From an uncultured Alphaproteobacteria bacterium (GTDB taxonomy: Bacteria; Pseudomonadota; Alphaproteobacteria; HIMB59): 32,476 nt of DNA. The stretch lies in contig CACMWO010000006.1 of NCBI GenBank assembly GCA_902617465.1, positions 1-32,476 on the forward strand, in the 5' to 3' direction. The notes under the pieces are model-generated. The model ran no database searches, was not told the origin of the DNA, and saw only the letters and a program-made list of their open reading frames with translations. How positions within the stretch are numbered: position 1 is the stretch's first letter; every line of letters begins with the position of its first letter. Positions 12,697 through 23,156 of this stretch are shown one piece after another. The position numbers were made by a program, and so were the translations under genes.

Positions 12697-13041
12697 CTAG
12701 GATAGTTTTCTTCCGTCATTGAGACCAGCTTCATAGTCTAATGGATCTACATCATCTAAGCACCCTAGATTAATGCCCATACCATTTGGGTCAGTTCTTC
12801 TATTGTGGTGAGTGTATATCCCACAATGCTTGCAAAAAAAATGTTCAGCTAAGTTTAGATTAAATTGATAAAGAGATAGATCTTCTTTACCCTTTAAAAG
12901 TTTAAAATTAGATTTAGGAACCATTATCATTTTTGCATTTTTTCTAATACAAATGGAGCAATTGCATTGCATTATTTTTTCAAGATCAGAATCAATCTCA
13001 AACTCAATAGCTTTACAGTGACATGATCCTTTATGAAGCAC
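12697..13041 (-). CDS. GFA (glutathione-dependent formaldehyde-activating enzyme-like) zinc protein
   Basis: GSCHCKAIEFEID, QCNCSICIRK, FFCKHCGIYTHH: Cys pattern of the GFA/CENP-V fold. Confidence 0.85.
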   Translation of the reverse strand: MLHKGSCHCKAIEFEIDSDLEKIMQCNCSICIRKNAKMIMVPKSNFKLLKGKEDLSLYQFNLNLAEHFFCKHCGIYTHHNRRTDPNGMGINLGCLDDVDPLDYEAGLNDGRKLS

Positions 13042-13840
13042 GGCTATTTTCTTTAAAGAAATTTTTTAGAATATTTTTAGTCTCACTCGCTGTTTCTAAA
13101 ATTGACATATGTCCAGACTCTTCTAAAACGACTGTTTTTGATCCCTCTATATTTGAAGCTAACTCTAGACCAACTTTTTTTGGAGTCATTTTATCATGTT
13201 TGCCTACGATACATAAAGTTGGGTGTTTAATACTTTTAGCAGCAGCTTCACCATTAGTGTATTTATCGCAAGCATTGAAGTCTGTACCAAGCGTGCCGTC
13301 ATTATTTGAAGATACTAGCTGACCACCCATACCTAAATGGCTTAATCCTGGAACAGGATGGCCACCTTTATGGCCCAAAGGTCCATGCACCCAATCCATC
13401 ATAAGATCAACTGCTTTTTGATCTTTATTTAATGCTAAGTCTAAAAGTTCAGTGTTCATCTTCATTGACATAGATCCATTGATTAGTGCAAGTAAATCTA
13501 ATTTCTCAGGATGTCTTTGTGCAAATTCTAATCCCACCAAACATCCCTGTGAATGACCGACGTACGATGCTTTATCAATTCCCAAAGATGTTAATAGGTC
13601 TGCAACCCAATCAGCCATCTCTTCAATAGTTTTTAATGGTGGTCCCTCGGAGTCACCATGGCCAGGTAAATCTACTGCAATTGTATTGTAACCATGAAAT
13701 GCAAAGTATCTTGTTTGAAGCACCCATGTGACATGGCTCAGACCACTACCATGAACAAATACAATCGAAGGTTGATTTTTATCTATTTCTCTTCCACTAG
13801 ATGTGTAATATGCCTCTTTTCCATTAACTTTAAGCTTCAT
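13031..13840 (-). CDS. Alpha/beta hydrolase
   Basis: VFVHGSGLSHVTW (oxyanion HG), VDLPGHGDSEGP, GHSQGCLVGLE (nucleophile elbow), GKHDKMTP, EESGHMSILE. Confidence 0.9.
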   Translation of the reverse strand: MKLKVNGKEAYYTSSGREIDKNQPSIVFVHGSGLSHVTWVLQTRYFAFHGYNTIAVDLPGHGDSEGPPLKTIEEMADWVADLLTSLGIDKASYVGHSQGCLVGLEFAQRHPEKLDLLALINGSMSMKMNTELLDLALNKDQKAVDLMMDWVHGPLGHKGGHPVPGLSHLGMGGQLVSSNNDGTLGTDFNACDKYTNGEAAAKSIKHPTLCIVGKHDKMTPKKVGLELASNIEGSKTVVLEESGHMSILETASETKNILKNFFKENSRAS

Positions 13841-15150
13841 TTAGAAGCTACAAGTCTTGGCTTTTGAGATGCTCTGAAACCATTTTCAAAGTCATTAATA
13901 ATGTCATCCATGTCTTCCAAGCCAACAGAAAAACGTATCATATCTTCAGTTAAACCTGCCAACTCTAATGATTTTTTATCCATTTGAGAGTGAGTTGCAG
14001 ATGCTGGATGAATAACTAGTGATTTTGCGTCGCCAACATTAGCTAAATGTGAAGTTAGTTTTAAAGAGTTTATAAATGCGTGACCAGCTTCTTTGCCTCC
14101 CTTAATTCCAAAAGCTATCATTGAGCCAGCGCCCTTAGGCATTAATTTTGCTGCAACTTTATGATCAGGGTGATCCGGTAAGCTTGGATGATTTACCCAA
14201 GAAACACTTGGGTTGTTACTTAAGTAATCAACCATTATTTTAGTATTGGATAAATGCTTTTCCATTCTCACTGAAAGAGTTTCTATTCCTATTAAAATAT
14301 TAAATGCATTTGTTGGACTCATACATGGACCAAAGTCTCTCATGCCCTCTGCCCTTGCTCTCATAGTAAATGCTGCTGGACCAAATTCTTCTGCAAAAGA
14401 AAGACCGTGATAACCATCATATGGTTCAGTCATTGTTGGAAACTTATCTCCCTTAGTCCAATCAAAGTCACCCTTTTCAACGATAATACCACCCATAGAA
14501 GTGCCATGACCTGCCATCCATTTTGTTAGAGAGTGTGTGATTATATCTGCACCTAATTCAAAGAGATTACACAAATATGGTGTGTTGAATGTTCCATCAA
14601 CCATTAAAGGAATACCTGCGTCTTTTGCTATTTTTGAAATTTCAGGTAAATCCATAATTTCAATTCCAGGATTACCAATCAACTCACCCCATATACATTT
14701 TGTATTTGGTTGAATAGCTTTTTTAAAACCCTCTGTGTCTCTTGGCTTAACAAAAGTTGTTTCAATACCAAATCTTTTTAAAGTTAGTCTCAGTAAGTTA
14801 AAAGAACCTCCGTACAATTGTGATGAGGAAACAATATGATCTCCTGCACTACAAATATTTAAAAGAGCTAGCATCATTGCGCTCATACCAGAGGCAGTCG
14901 CTAAAGCAGCAGAGCCGCCTTCTAAAGCTGCAACTCTTTCTTCAAGAACAGATATAGTTGGGTTGGATATTCTGCTATAGATATGTCCACCCTCCTCTAG
15001 ATTAAATAAAGCAGCTGCGTGATCTGCATCTTGGAACAAGTATGATGTTGTTTGATAAATTGGAACGGCACGAGAGCCAAAATTTTTATCTGGCTGATGC
15101 CCACTATGTAAAGTTTTAGTGTTAAACTTATAAGTTTTTGGATCGGTCAT
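13837..15150 (-). CDS. Cys/Met metabolism PLP enzyme (O-acetylhomoserine sulfhydrylase/MetY-type)
   Basis: ETLHSG-like start (KTLHSGHQPD), YSRISNPTISVLEERVAALEGG, DGTFNTPYLCNLFELGADIITHSLTKWMAGHG (PLP Lys), IHPASATHSQM, RFSVGLED. Confidence 0.9.
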   Translation of the reverse strand: MTDPKTYKFNTKTLHSGHQPDKNFGSRAVPIYQTTSYLFQDADHAAALFNLEEGGHIYSRISNPTISVLEERVAALEGGSAALATASGMSAMMLALLNICSAGDHIVSSSQLYGGSFNLLRLTLKRFGIETTFVKPRDTEGFKKAIQPNTKCIWGELIGNPGIEIMDLPEISKIAKDAGIPLMVDGTFNTPYLCNLFELGADIITHSLTKWMAGHGTSMGGIIVEKGDFDWTKGDKFPTMTEPYDGYHGLSFAEEFGPAAFTMRARAEGMRDFGPCMSPTNAFNILIGIETLSVRMEKHLSNTKIMVDYLSNNPSVSWVNHPSLPDHPDHKVAAKLMPKGAGSMIAFGIKGGKEAGHAFINSLKLTSHLANVGDAKSLVIHPASATHSQMDKKSLELAGLTEDMIRFSVGLEDMDDIINDFENGFRASQKPRLVASK

Positions 15151-15197
15151 AATTTAAATATATCATAATTTTTATATTGAAAGTATTACAAAAAGTC

Positions 15198-16469
15198 TCA
15201 ATTCATACACTTTGGCTCAAAACCAAAATTTCTATCAACAAAATACTGAGATTTTTTTGCTTTCCACATATAATTATTTCTGACATGTGTTGGGTCTCTG
15301 TCTGAAAAATTTTCAATTAACCAATCTAAAGAAATAGCCATTTGATGAACATGATAAGCGGCATCTTTTTGATCAGTTGAAAAATTCTTTAGACCACTTG
15401 GATCTTTTCGTTCTCTGTACTTTTCAACATCTGTAAGACCTAAATTAAGAACATCTATAGTTTTAAAAATTCTTTGTTTTAACTCTGCAGGAAACTTATT
15501 GTAATTCCATACTTCTGTTATAGCCAATAAACCTAAAAGATTATTTACACCTTGTGAGTGATACCAGACATCGCGAACACCTCTGAAACTATTATTATGA
15601 ATGTAGCCATCTTCATAAATTACCTTACTAGCTTTTTTAATACCTCTATCAAACCAAAAATCTACTTCTTCTAATTTATTTTTCCATGCTAAATAAGCTA
15701 TAACAGAAATTGTACCATCTGCCATTTGGATAAAACCACGATCATCGTTTAAATGTTTATCAGCCCAAGGAAAAATATATTTTTCGTATAATTTTTGAAT
15801 GTATTTATCAATTAAGATAAATTGTTCTTTTGAGAACTGGTCTTTAACCAGATATGCGTTAATTATAAAACTAGCACCATATATTTGAGCTTCGTGAACT
15901 TTATGTGGTAAGCATTTAGCTTTTGTATCTCCTTTTGAGCCGCCATAACAACTTTTAGCTGTTTTACCCTCTTCTTTGAGTTTATTAATATCTTCTAAAG
16001 TCATAGTGTTTAAAAAAACACCAGACTCTGCCCAAGCTGTCATAATTTGAGTAATTGAATCTGATTGTAGCTCCATATTATTAGAAATAATTGCATTAAT
16101 AATAGATCCGTGTAACAAGGCTAATCTTGATGTATGTTTTTCATGATTAACGGAAAGGCTGTTTGATCTATCTTCATGCTCTTTTTGCCAATCGTATTCA
16201 GTTAACTTCATCAAATAGTTAAAATTTTTCTCGTTTGTAAGGTCAAGATCTAATTCACTATATTTTTCACCATAGCTTCCATCACCATGAACTCCTTTTA
16301 TGGTGCATGTATTTGAATTCAATACATGTGCAAAAAAATACTTTGGAATAACGGTGGTAGAATTTTTATCAAATTCAAATTTATTCTCCTCAACTATTTT
16401 TCCATCTTTAAAAGTTAAAGAAAATGAAAGACTTGGTACTAAAAATAATAAGATAAAAATATTTTTCAT
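15198..16469 (-). CDS. Secreted alpha/alpha-barrel protein, putative alginate lyase-like
   Basis: Signal peptide MKNIFILLFLVPSLSFS; helical repeats; GYIHNNSFRGVRDVWYHSQGVNNLLGLLAITEVW, which I associate with alginate lyase-like proteins. Confidence 0.45.
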   Translation of the reverse strand: MKNIFILLFLVPSLSFSLTFKDGKIVEENKFEFDKNSTTVIPKYFFAHVLNSNTCTIKGVHGDGSYGEKYSELDLDLTNEKNFNYLMKLTEYDWQKEHEDRSNSLSVNHEKHTSRLALLHGSIINAIISNNMELQSDSITQIMTAWAESGVFLNTMTLEDINKLKEEGKTAKSCYGGSKGDTKAKCLPHKVHEAQIYGASFIINAYLVKDQFSKEQFILIDKYIQKLYEKYIFPWADKHLNDDRGFIQMADGTISVIAYLAWKNKLEEVDFWFDRGIKKASKVIYEDGYIHNNSFRGVRDVWYHSQGVNNLLGLLAITEVWNYNKFPAELKQRIFKTIDVLNLGLTDVEKYRERKDPSGLKNFSTDQKDAAYHVHQMAISLDWLIENFSDRDPTHVRNNYMWKAKKSQYFVDRNFGFEPKCMN

Positions 16470-16503
16470 TAGTATAAGAATATCTTAAATATAAATTAGT
16501 TTA

Positions 16504-18258
16504 TCAATAGTTAGTAATCCATAGAGTTTGGTAAGCCTTTAGAGTAATTGTTGATTTAATATCAATAATTATCTCATTAGAAATTAAATCCCACCATTCA
16601 TTTGATGCTATTAGATTTAATTCTGACAAATCTAAATATTGGAACACATTAGTTACATTGCTTACACAAAAAATTGATTGCCTTTTGTCATGACTTTGTC
16701 TCCAAAAACCAAAAAAGTTCTTACCTAAATTAAATGTAAATTGTGTAGCATTTGGATGAAATGCAGATTGGTTTTTTCTAATTTCAATTAATTTTGATAA
16801 TTGATTATATATTTTTGAATTAAAAGTATCAGTATTTGCAAGTAACCCATCAATTTCATCATACTTCCAAGATCTTCTATTTATAGATCTATGATTTTTT
16901 GTTTGCTCTAGCTTTTCATAGTCATTTGTAGATCCCAAAATACTATGTATGTAAAATGCTGGTATGCCCTCAAGTCCTAGCATTATTGCATGGCAACAAA
17001 TAAATCTTTCAATTTGCAAATGATCACTTCCTTGAAATGTTCCTTTCATAGCATCGATGAGTGAGATATTAATTTCATAAACAGTCTCGGTGTTATCTGT
17101 TTTTTTTCTTTTGGTAGTTTTTGCTCCAAAATCGGTCATGATATCGACTAAGTTATTTCTCTCTTTTTCTGTTAAAATTCCTTCTGTCGGTCTCAGACCA
17201 ATACCATCATGAGAGGCTATGAAATTGAAATAAGATGTATGATCTTTTGCAGGAGGCATGCCCATAGACCATTTACGAAGAGCTGTGCTATCTCCCATCA
17301 CAAGAGTCCACAGTAGCAAGGGTGGTAGGGCAAAGTTGTATACAGCATTTGCTTCATCGTTTTCACCGAAATAACTAAGATTTTCTAAATTGGGTAAGTT
17401 TGTTTCAGTTATAAGTAAAGTATTTTTACTAAAGGCATTGAGAAGTGTTCTCATTAATTTCACAACTTCATGAGTCTGTGGTAAATTTAGACAGTTAGTG
17501 TCATGTTCTTTCCAAAGGAAAGCAATAGCATCTAACCTAAATACTCTAACACCATTTTTAAGGTATAAATGAATTAACTTAATGAAGAAAAATAAAACCT
17601 CAGGATTTTTAAAATTAAAGTCAACTTGATCGTGGCTGAAAGTACACCATAAATAATAAATTTCTTTATTAATTTCAAATTCTCTAAAAAGATCTGAGCT
17701 TCTAGGGCGTACAACTTGATCATAACCTTGTTTATTTTTAAGTTTTATAAAAAAATTTTGTGTTTCAGTTTTATTCTCAATAAAAGATTTAAAATATTTA
17801 CTTTCAATAGATGCATGATTAATAACAATATCACTCATTATCCTAAAATTTTTTGATAATAATTTAATATCTTTCCAATCACCTAAATCAGACCTTACTT
17901 CTTCATAATCAGTTATAGAAAAACCATCATCTGAACTGTAAGGAAAAAAAGGTAGAATGTGCAAATTATTGAATTGTTTTTTACAATACTTGTCTAAGAA
18001 CTTGCTTAGAGTTTTTAATTTTTTATTTTTTTCTTCATATATTGAGTCACCATAAGTAATTAAGAAAACATCTTTTTGAGACCAATTAGGTTCAGAAATA
18101 CCTAGATCTTTATTATGGAATAAATCAAGAACTCTATTAATTAGTTTCAAAATTTCGTTTTGATCTAATATATCCTTGTAAATTATTTGAAAATGTATGT
18201 TTAGATTATTTTTTAATTCTTCTTGCACTTTAGGAGTTATCTTCCATGACGGCATCAT
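16504..18258 (-). CDS. GH13 (sucrose phosphorylase-like, GH13_18) glycoside phosphorylase, probably glucosylglycerate phosphorylase
   Basis: ILPFFPYSSDDGFSITDYEEVRSDLG, DQVDFNFKNPEVL, FRLDAIAFLWKE, LITETNLPN, IASHDGIGLRPTEGIL; next to a GpgS-like gene. Confidence 0.82.
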   Translation of the reverse strand: MMPSWKITPKVQEELKNNLNIHFQIIYKDILDQNEILKLINRVLDLFHNKDLGISEPNWSQKDVFLITYGDSIYEEKNKKLKTLSKFLDKYCKKQFNNLHILPFFPYSSDDGFSITDYEEVRSDLGDWKDIKLLSKNFRIMSDIVINHASIESKYFKSFIENKTETQNFFIKLKNKQGYDQVVRPRSSDLFREFEINKEIYYLWCTFSHDQVDFNFKNPEVLFFFIKLIHLYLKNGVRVFRLDAIAFLWKEHDTNCLNLPQTHEVVKLMRTLLNAFSKNTLLITETNLPNLENLSYFGENDEANAVYNFALPPLLLWTLVMGDSTALRKWSMGMPPAKDHTSYFNFIASHDGIGLRPTEGILTEKERNNLVDIMTDFGAKTTKRKKTDNTETVYEINISLIDAMKGTFQGSDHLQIERFICCHAIMLGLEGIPAFYIHSILGSTNDYEKLEQTKNHRSINRRSWKYDEIDGLLANTDTFNSKIYNQLSKLIEIRKNQSAFHPNATQFTFNLGKNFFGFWRQSHDKRQSIFCVSNVTNVFQYLDLSELNLIASNEWWDLISNEIIIDIKSTITLKAYQTLWITNY

Positions 18259-19441
18259 TAAAAGAATTTAAAATAGTTGGGTCAGCACTATCAACTCTTC
18301 TCCAAGTTGGTATATTTGGATTTTCACTTGGTGAGTCTAGAAATATTTTTCCTGCTTCGATAATATTTTGTGCAAAAAGTTCAACCATTTCCTCTTCTTT
18401 GTGGACATCAAAGTTTAATCCATTCATCTCTGCATCTGTTTTATAAATCTGAATCATATCAAGGGCTAATCTATAATATGTTGCTTTAAGTGTTCTAAAC
18501 TTCTCATTAGAAAATACATGACCTTGTGTAGCTAATTTTCTAAATAAAGCTTTAGAAATATCTATTGTCATTTTAGATAAACCCTTTTGCCGATTATTTT
18601 TAGAGACCTCTTGGTGTTTATGTTCATAGGTATCTGCTATATCAACTTGGCAAATTTTATTATTTGCAAAGTTCCTGTACATTTCAGAGAGTATTCCTAT
18701 TTCAAGGCCCCAATCATGCGGAATTCTTATGTCATTCAATAAACTATATTTAAATGAAAATTCACCAGCCAGAGGATATTTAAATATATCTAAGAAATTT
18801 AAATATTCATTAAATCCAACCATTTTCTGTAAGGATTTAACTAAAGGCGTAACTAATAACCTTGTCACTCTTCCATTCATAGATTTTTGAGCAACCCTAG
18901 GATAAAAGCCCTTACAAAAATCAAATGAAAATTTTGGATTAGCAACGGGGTAAAATAGTTTTGCTACTAAATTTTTATCATAGGTGACTATATCACAATC
19001 GTGCATTGCAACAGATCCCGACTCTTTCAGAGAAATTACAAATCCCATACAGTACCAAATATTTCTTCCTTTCCCCTTTTCAGCAGGAGCAAGATCCATT
19101 TTAGATAAATGTTGATCTATTTTTTTTAATTTAGGTCCATCGTTCCAAAGAATATATTTTTTTTGAGGCAGCACTGAAAAAAATTTTTTAGCTTTTAAAA
19201 ATTCTTGTTTGTTGGCTTGATCTAAACCAATAACAATATTTTTAATGTATTTAACTTTTTTTAAAGTATTCACAATATATGTTAATGCTGGCTTTTCTAA
19301 TTCTGAATACAAAGAAGGAAGAATTAAAGTCATGGGTGAGACTTTTGAAAAATCTAGAAGTTCTTTTTCTATCTCCTCTATGGGTTTCGAATTAAAATTA
19401 TGAAGAGTAGCTATTACGCCATTTTGATGAAAGTCAGGCAT
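18230..19441 (-). CDS. gpgS: Glucosyl-3-phosphoglycerate synthase-like glycosyltransferase (GT81-type)
   Basis: LILPSLYSELEKPAL, GKGRNIWYCMGFVI, VAMHDCDIVTYD (DxD), FDFCKGFYPRVA, PLAGEFSF, PHDWGLEIGILSEMYRN. Confidence 0.83.
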   Translation of the reverse strand: MPDFHQNGVIATLHNFNSKPIEEIEKELLDFSKVSPMTLILPSLYSELEKPALTYIVNTLKKVKYIKNIVIGLDQANKQEFLKAKKFFSVLPQKKYILWNDGPKLKKIDQHLSKMDLAPAEKGKGRNIWYCMGFVISLKESGSVAMHDCDIVTYDKNLVAKLFYPVANPKFSFDFCKGFYPRVAQKSMNGRVTRLLVTPLVKSLQKMVGFNEYLNFLDIFKYPLAGEFSFKYSLLNDIRIPHDWGLEIGILSEMYRNFANNKICQVDIADTYEHKHQEVSKNNRQKGLSKMTIDISKALFRKLATQGHVFSNEKFRTLKATYYRLALDMIQIYKTDAEMNGLNFDVHKEEEMVELFAQNIIEAGKIFLDSPSENPNIPTWRRVDSADPTILNSFNDAVMEDNS

Positions 19442-19443
19442 GG

Positions 19444-20277
19444 TTAAAAAATCTTATTATCTAATGTTTTATTTAACTTATACAGGACTTGACTCCAACC
19501 GTCAGGTGCTAACTTTGATGATTTAAAAATATTTTTTTTATTAGAGCGCAATTTTGGATATACACCGGAAGAATTTTTAATTAGGCAGGAGTATTTACAA
19601 GAATTTAACATGTCAATATCATTTTTACTATCACCCAAAGCAATAGTATTCCTCGAGTATTTATCATGAAATTGAACATAATAAACATGAGATATTAGCT
19701 TTTTAGCTATTCTTTTGTTGCATATAGAAGAAATTTGCATGAACCTACTACCTTTTATAAAAATTCCATCTTTTTCAAATTTAAGCTCTTTTTTAAATGA
19801 TTTTAAGTTTGTTAGATTATCATCCCAAAGAATAATTTGACTTGCCTCACGATCCAACATCATATTTGTATTATTCAAATTTGTGTATCTTTTTAAAATA
19901 ATTGGTGAGAGATCTTGGGCAATTAAAAAATTATATTTTTTTTGTTTCTGTTTTAAAAATTGATGCCAAACCTTTGAAGATAATTTGGCAATTCTTACTT
20001 TCCAATATTTTTCAAAAGAAGATGAGTTTTTAATTTTATTAAATCTTATTTTAGGAAAATATAAAACTGCCCCATTTTCAGTACTAAAGGGCATATTTGA
20101 TAACTTCAATTCTTTTAGTAATTTTTTACATTCACTGAATGTTTTACTAGTGTTAAAAATAATTTCATTTTTGTTATTGATAATTGTAGAGATCATTTTC
20201 TTATTATTTCCAAATGAATAATTATTATGATCCAGAAGAGTTCCATCAAGATCAGTAAAAATAAGATATCTTTTCAT
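19444..20277 (-). CDS. HAD phosphatase, mannosyl/glucosyl-3-phosphoglycerate phosphatase family
   Basis: IFTDLDGTLLDHNNYSF, NEIIFNTSKT, FSTENGAVLYFP, IALGDSKNDIDMLNSCKYSCLIKN; 2 bp upstream of gpgS. Confidence 0.82.
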   Translation of the reverse strand: MKRYLIFTDLDGTLLDHNNYSFGNNKKMISTIINNKNEIIFNTSKTFSECKKLLKELKLSNMPFSTENGAVLYFPKIRFNKIKNSSSFEKYWKVRIAKLSSKVWHQFLKQKQKKYNFLIAQDLSPIILKRYTNLNNTNMMLDREASQIILWDDNLTNLKSFKKELKFEKDGIFIKGSRFMQISSICNKRIAKKLISHVYYVQFHDKYSRNTIALGDSKNDIDMLNSCKYSCLIKNSSGVYPKLRSNKKNIFKSSKLAPDGWSQVLYKLNKTLDNKIF

Positions 20278-21128
20278 TTATATGTAATATTCTTAATAGA
20301 TTGATTTTTATCTAAAGATATTAAAACATTACAATAACTAGGAGTGGTCATAGACATCCATTTAGATAATTTCTCATAATATTGAATAAATTTATAAAGT
20401 CTCTTTTTAAGCTTATTATCGTTACTTAAAGAGCGAAGCGCCAACTCTTGTTTATATTTCCAATTAATAACATTTTCCCAATTTGGTAACTTAATAAAAA
20501 TATAATAATTAAACTTATTGAAAATTTTTTGATAATCATCTAAGAAATTATTATAAGCTGTTCTCCAAATTAAGTTTTGGTCTTTATTTTTTTCTAACTC
20601 ATTAATATTTTTATTTAAATATTTAGTATCAATTGTTTTTGAGCCAACACACCATCCTTCTAAAATGATTAAATCAGCTCTACTAATTTTTCTTTTATAT
20701 TTTTTTGTATTATCAGTTACCTTGTCAAATGTGGGTGAATATACAGGGAATTTATTACTCCTCAATTGATCAATAGTTTCATATAACAATTTAAAATTAT
20801 GAGTACCAGGCACACCTCTGGTTTCGAATAAATTTGTCTTAAATTTTTTAGCTAATTTTTTTCTTTGATAAGAAGATAAATAGAAATCATCAATACTCAA
20901 TATAACAACATTCTTTGAATAAAATTTTTGAAAATATTTTTTAATTATTAAAGATAATGTCGATTTACCTGACCCTTGGGATCCTGCAATCATAATTGTT
21001 TTTTTATATTGTAACTTCGTAAACAACCTCAAGTAGGTATCATTAATCTCATCAAAACTTAGCATTTTTCCAGTTAACTTTTTAAGAGTATATTGGATAA
21101 AGTATAATTTAGAGTTAATTTCAGACAT
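20274..21128 (-). CDS. P-loop D-glycerate 3-kinase-like protein
   Basis: MIAGSQGSGKSTLSLII, LSIDDFYLSSYQRKKLA, TRGVPGTHNFKLL, SPTFDKVTDNTKKYKR, LIILEGWCVGSK. Confidence 0.83.
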   Translation of the reverse strand: MSEINSKLYFIQYTLKKLTGKMLSFDEINDTYLRLFTKLQYKKTIMIAGSQGSGKSTLSLIIKKYFQKFYSKNVVILSIDDFYLSSYQRKKLAKKFKTNLFETRGVPGTHNFKLLYETIDQLRSNKFPVYSPTFDKVTDNTKKYKRKISRADLIILEGWCVGSKTIDTKYLNKNINELEKNKDQNLIWRTAYNNFLDDYQKIFNKFNYYIFIKLPNWENVINWKYKQELALRSLSNDNKLKKRLYKFIQYYEKLSKWMSMTTPSYCNVLISLDKNQSIKNITYK

Positions 21129-21235
21129 ATTTAAATAATATCATTTAAAAAGATTTTATTAAAATTTCATTCAACAGATAAAATAAAGTAAATTTGGTTT
21201 ATAATTTAGATTTAGATATTTTTATTAAATATTTA

Positions 21236-22117
21236 TCAGCCTTTTACAGCTCCAGCAGTAAGACCACTTATAAGTTGACGCTGAAAAAACCATATAATCA
21301 TAAATAAAGGGGCGGTAGCAGAAACAACACTAGATACTGCCCACATGTAGTTTCCACCATGCTCAATAGTTCCTAAAAATGCATTTATTTTTGGAACCAT
21401 TGTATAGTTCTGTTGATTAAGCAATAATGCAGTAACAGTAAAATCATTATATGCTAACATCATACTGAACAAGCCTGCTGTCACAACTCCGGGCCACATG
21501 ACTGGCATAATAATATAACGAAAGGCTTGAAAATAAGAGCATCCATCAATTAATGCGCTTTCATCTAATTCTTTTGGAACTGTCTTAAAAAAAGAATAAA
21601 GAAGCCACAAGGTAAAAGGTTGATTAATGGCAACTAACACAATAATGGTGGTAGGTAAAATTCCCCATATATTTAATTGAAAAAAAGGAAATAAATATCC
21701 TGAGACTAAAGTAATGTGAGGCATAGCTCTAAATATCAAAGCAGCTATTAAAATATAAAAGGTATATTTATATGTTGATCTTGACAAAGCATAAGCACCT
21801 AATGTTCCAAGAAATAATGAGATTGATACTACTGATACAGTGACAATCATTGTATTCAATGAAGCTCTCCAAAACTCACCCTCAAACCATGACTCAACAT
21901 AAGCTTTTACAGTTGTAGTTGCACCTGTTTCAATCAATGTATTGAAACCCGTTAAAGCATATGTCCACTCAGCTCTTGAAAAAAAATCTGCTTTTACTTT
22001 AAAAGAGCCCCATAAAGTCCAAAGAAAGGGGAAAATTGAGATAGTGAGCCAAAATAAAATAAAAATGCCATTGAAAATAATAAGCTGCTTCGAGTACTTA
22101 TTTAATTTTGTATCCAT
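21236..22117 (-). CDS. Carbohydrate ABC transporter permease (MalG-like)
   Basis: EAA loop KELDESALIDGCSYFQAFRYIIMPVMWPGVVTAGLF; multiple TM segments. Confidence 0.93.
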   Translation of the reverse strand: MDTKLNKYSKQLIIFNGIFILFWLTISIFPFLWTLWGSFKVKADFFSRAEWTYALTGFNTLIETGATTTVKAYVESWFEGEFWRASLNTMIVTVSVVSISLFLGTLGAYALSRSTYKYTFYILIAALIFRAMPHITLVSGYLFPFFQLNIWGILPTTIIVLVAINQPFTLWLLYSFFKTVPKELDESALIDGCSYFQAFRYIIMPVMWPGVVTAGLFSMMLAYNDFTVTALLLNQQNYTMVPKINAFLGTIEHGGNYMWAVSSVVSATAPLFMIIWFFQRQLISGLTAGAVKG

Positions 22118-23146
22118 TTATCTTTCAGTCCTAAATTCTTTCCATGTTCTTATTAAAACTGGTGTAAGTAAAAAGGCTATTCCAATTATGGTAAGCATAG
22201 ATGTTGCACCTGCAGATCCAAAGAGCATTTTATTTTCATTTCTTAAATCTTGATAAATCATCCATGATAAAGATTGAGCAACACCCTCTGCAGAAAACCC
22301 AATTATGGGTTCAAAAACCCTAAAATTATCCATTAGGCATATTAACATTATAAATGTCGCTACAGGATAAAGGTGAGGAATAACTATATAACGCACCCTT
22401 TGATATCTAGATGCTCCATCTATGTAAGCAGCCTCTATTGGGTCTTGAGGAACTGTTTGTAGCGCTGCATAAAAAACAACAAAAGCAAATGGAGTGTTAT
22501 GCCATATCCCATAAATTATTAGAGTAATCCATGTTAAATTACTCGATGCTTTCAAAGATAGATTGGGGTCATCAAATAAAATTTGAATAGAAGCACCAAT
22601 TATACCTTGCGAGTCAATCATCCAAAACAAAACCAGAGATCCAATTAAGGGAGTTACAATCATAGGTAGAATTGTTCCAAAAACTATGAAGCCTTTTATG
22701 ATTTTAGATAAAGTGTTCACACTCAAAGCCACGATAAAACCTAATATTATTACTGGAGGTGTAACAGCGAAACAAAAAGTTAGAGTAAATAAAAGAGCTT
22801 TATAAAAAGGAAGATTTAAAACAATATCTTTAAATTCACTCATTGATGATGATGTATTCCAAGCTTCCCCTATTTCATCAAATGCTAGATGATTTCTGTC
22901 AGTATAGGTACCAAACCCATTAAACCTCCCTAAAGGATTTTCCTGTCTTAATTTTTCAGTTGCCTCAACATCAACGCGTACATTTGTTTTACATCCAAAA
23001 GGATCACAATTTTCAACTTCCATTAAGATCTGCTCAGTTTCAATATGTAATGATTGAAAAAAACTAGATACAATAGGTAGGCCAATAAATAAAATCATAG
23101 CTAGGCCTGTGGGTAGAATAAACCAAAAGAAAGTTTTATGAGGCAT
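22118..23146 (-). CDS. Carbohydrate ABC transporter permease (MalF-like)
   Basis: EAA loop QDPIEAAYIDGASRYQRVRYIVIPHLYPVATFIML; TM segments; large periplasmic insertion after TM1 containing CDPFGC. Confidence 0.93.
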   Translation of the reverse strand: MPHKTFFWFILPTGLAMILFIGLPIVSSFFQSLHIETEQILMEVENCDPFGCKTNVRVDVEATEKLRQENPLGRFNGFGTYTDRNHLAFDEIGEAWNTSSSMSEFKDIVLNLPFYKALLFTLTFCFAVTPPVIILGFIVALSVNTLSKIIKGFIVFGTILPMIVTPLIGSLVLFWMIDSQGIIGASIQILFDDPNLSLKASSNLTWITLIIYGIWHNTPFAFVVFYAALQTVPQDPIEAAYIDGASRYQRVRYIVIPHLYPVATFIMLICLMDNFRVFEPIIGFSAEGVAQSLSWMIYQDLRNENKMLFGSAGATSMLTIIGIAFLLTPVLIRTWKEFRTER

Positions 23147-23156
23147 TTAATTACTT

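Noticed and set aside
13023-13322. 99-aa plus-strand ORF
   Set aside because: Antisense to the alpha/beta hydrolase, which has complete catalytic motifs.
15150-15198. Possible SAM riboswitch upstream of the MetY-type gene
   Set aside because: Only 47 nt of intergenic AT-rich sequence is available, too short, and no aptamer-like structure is seen.
21942-22253. 103-aa plus-strand ORF
   Set aside because: Antisense across the two permease genes; no motif.
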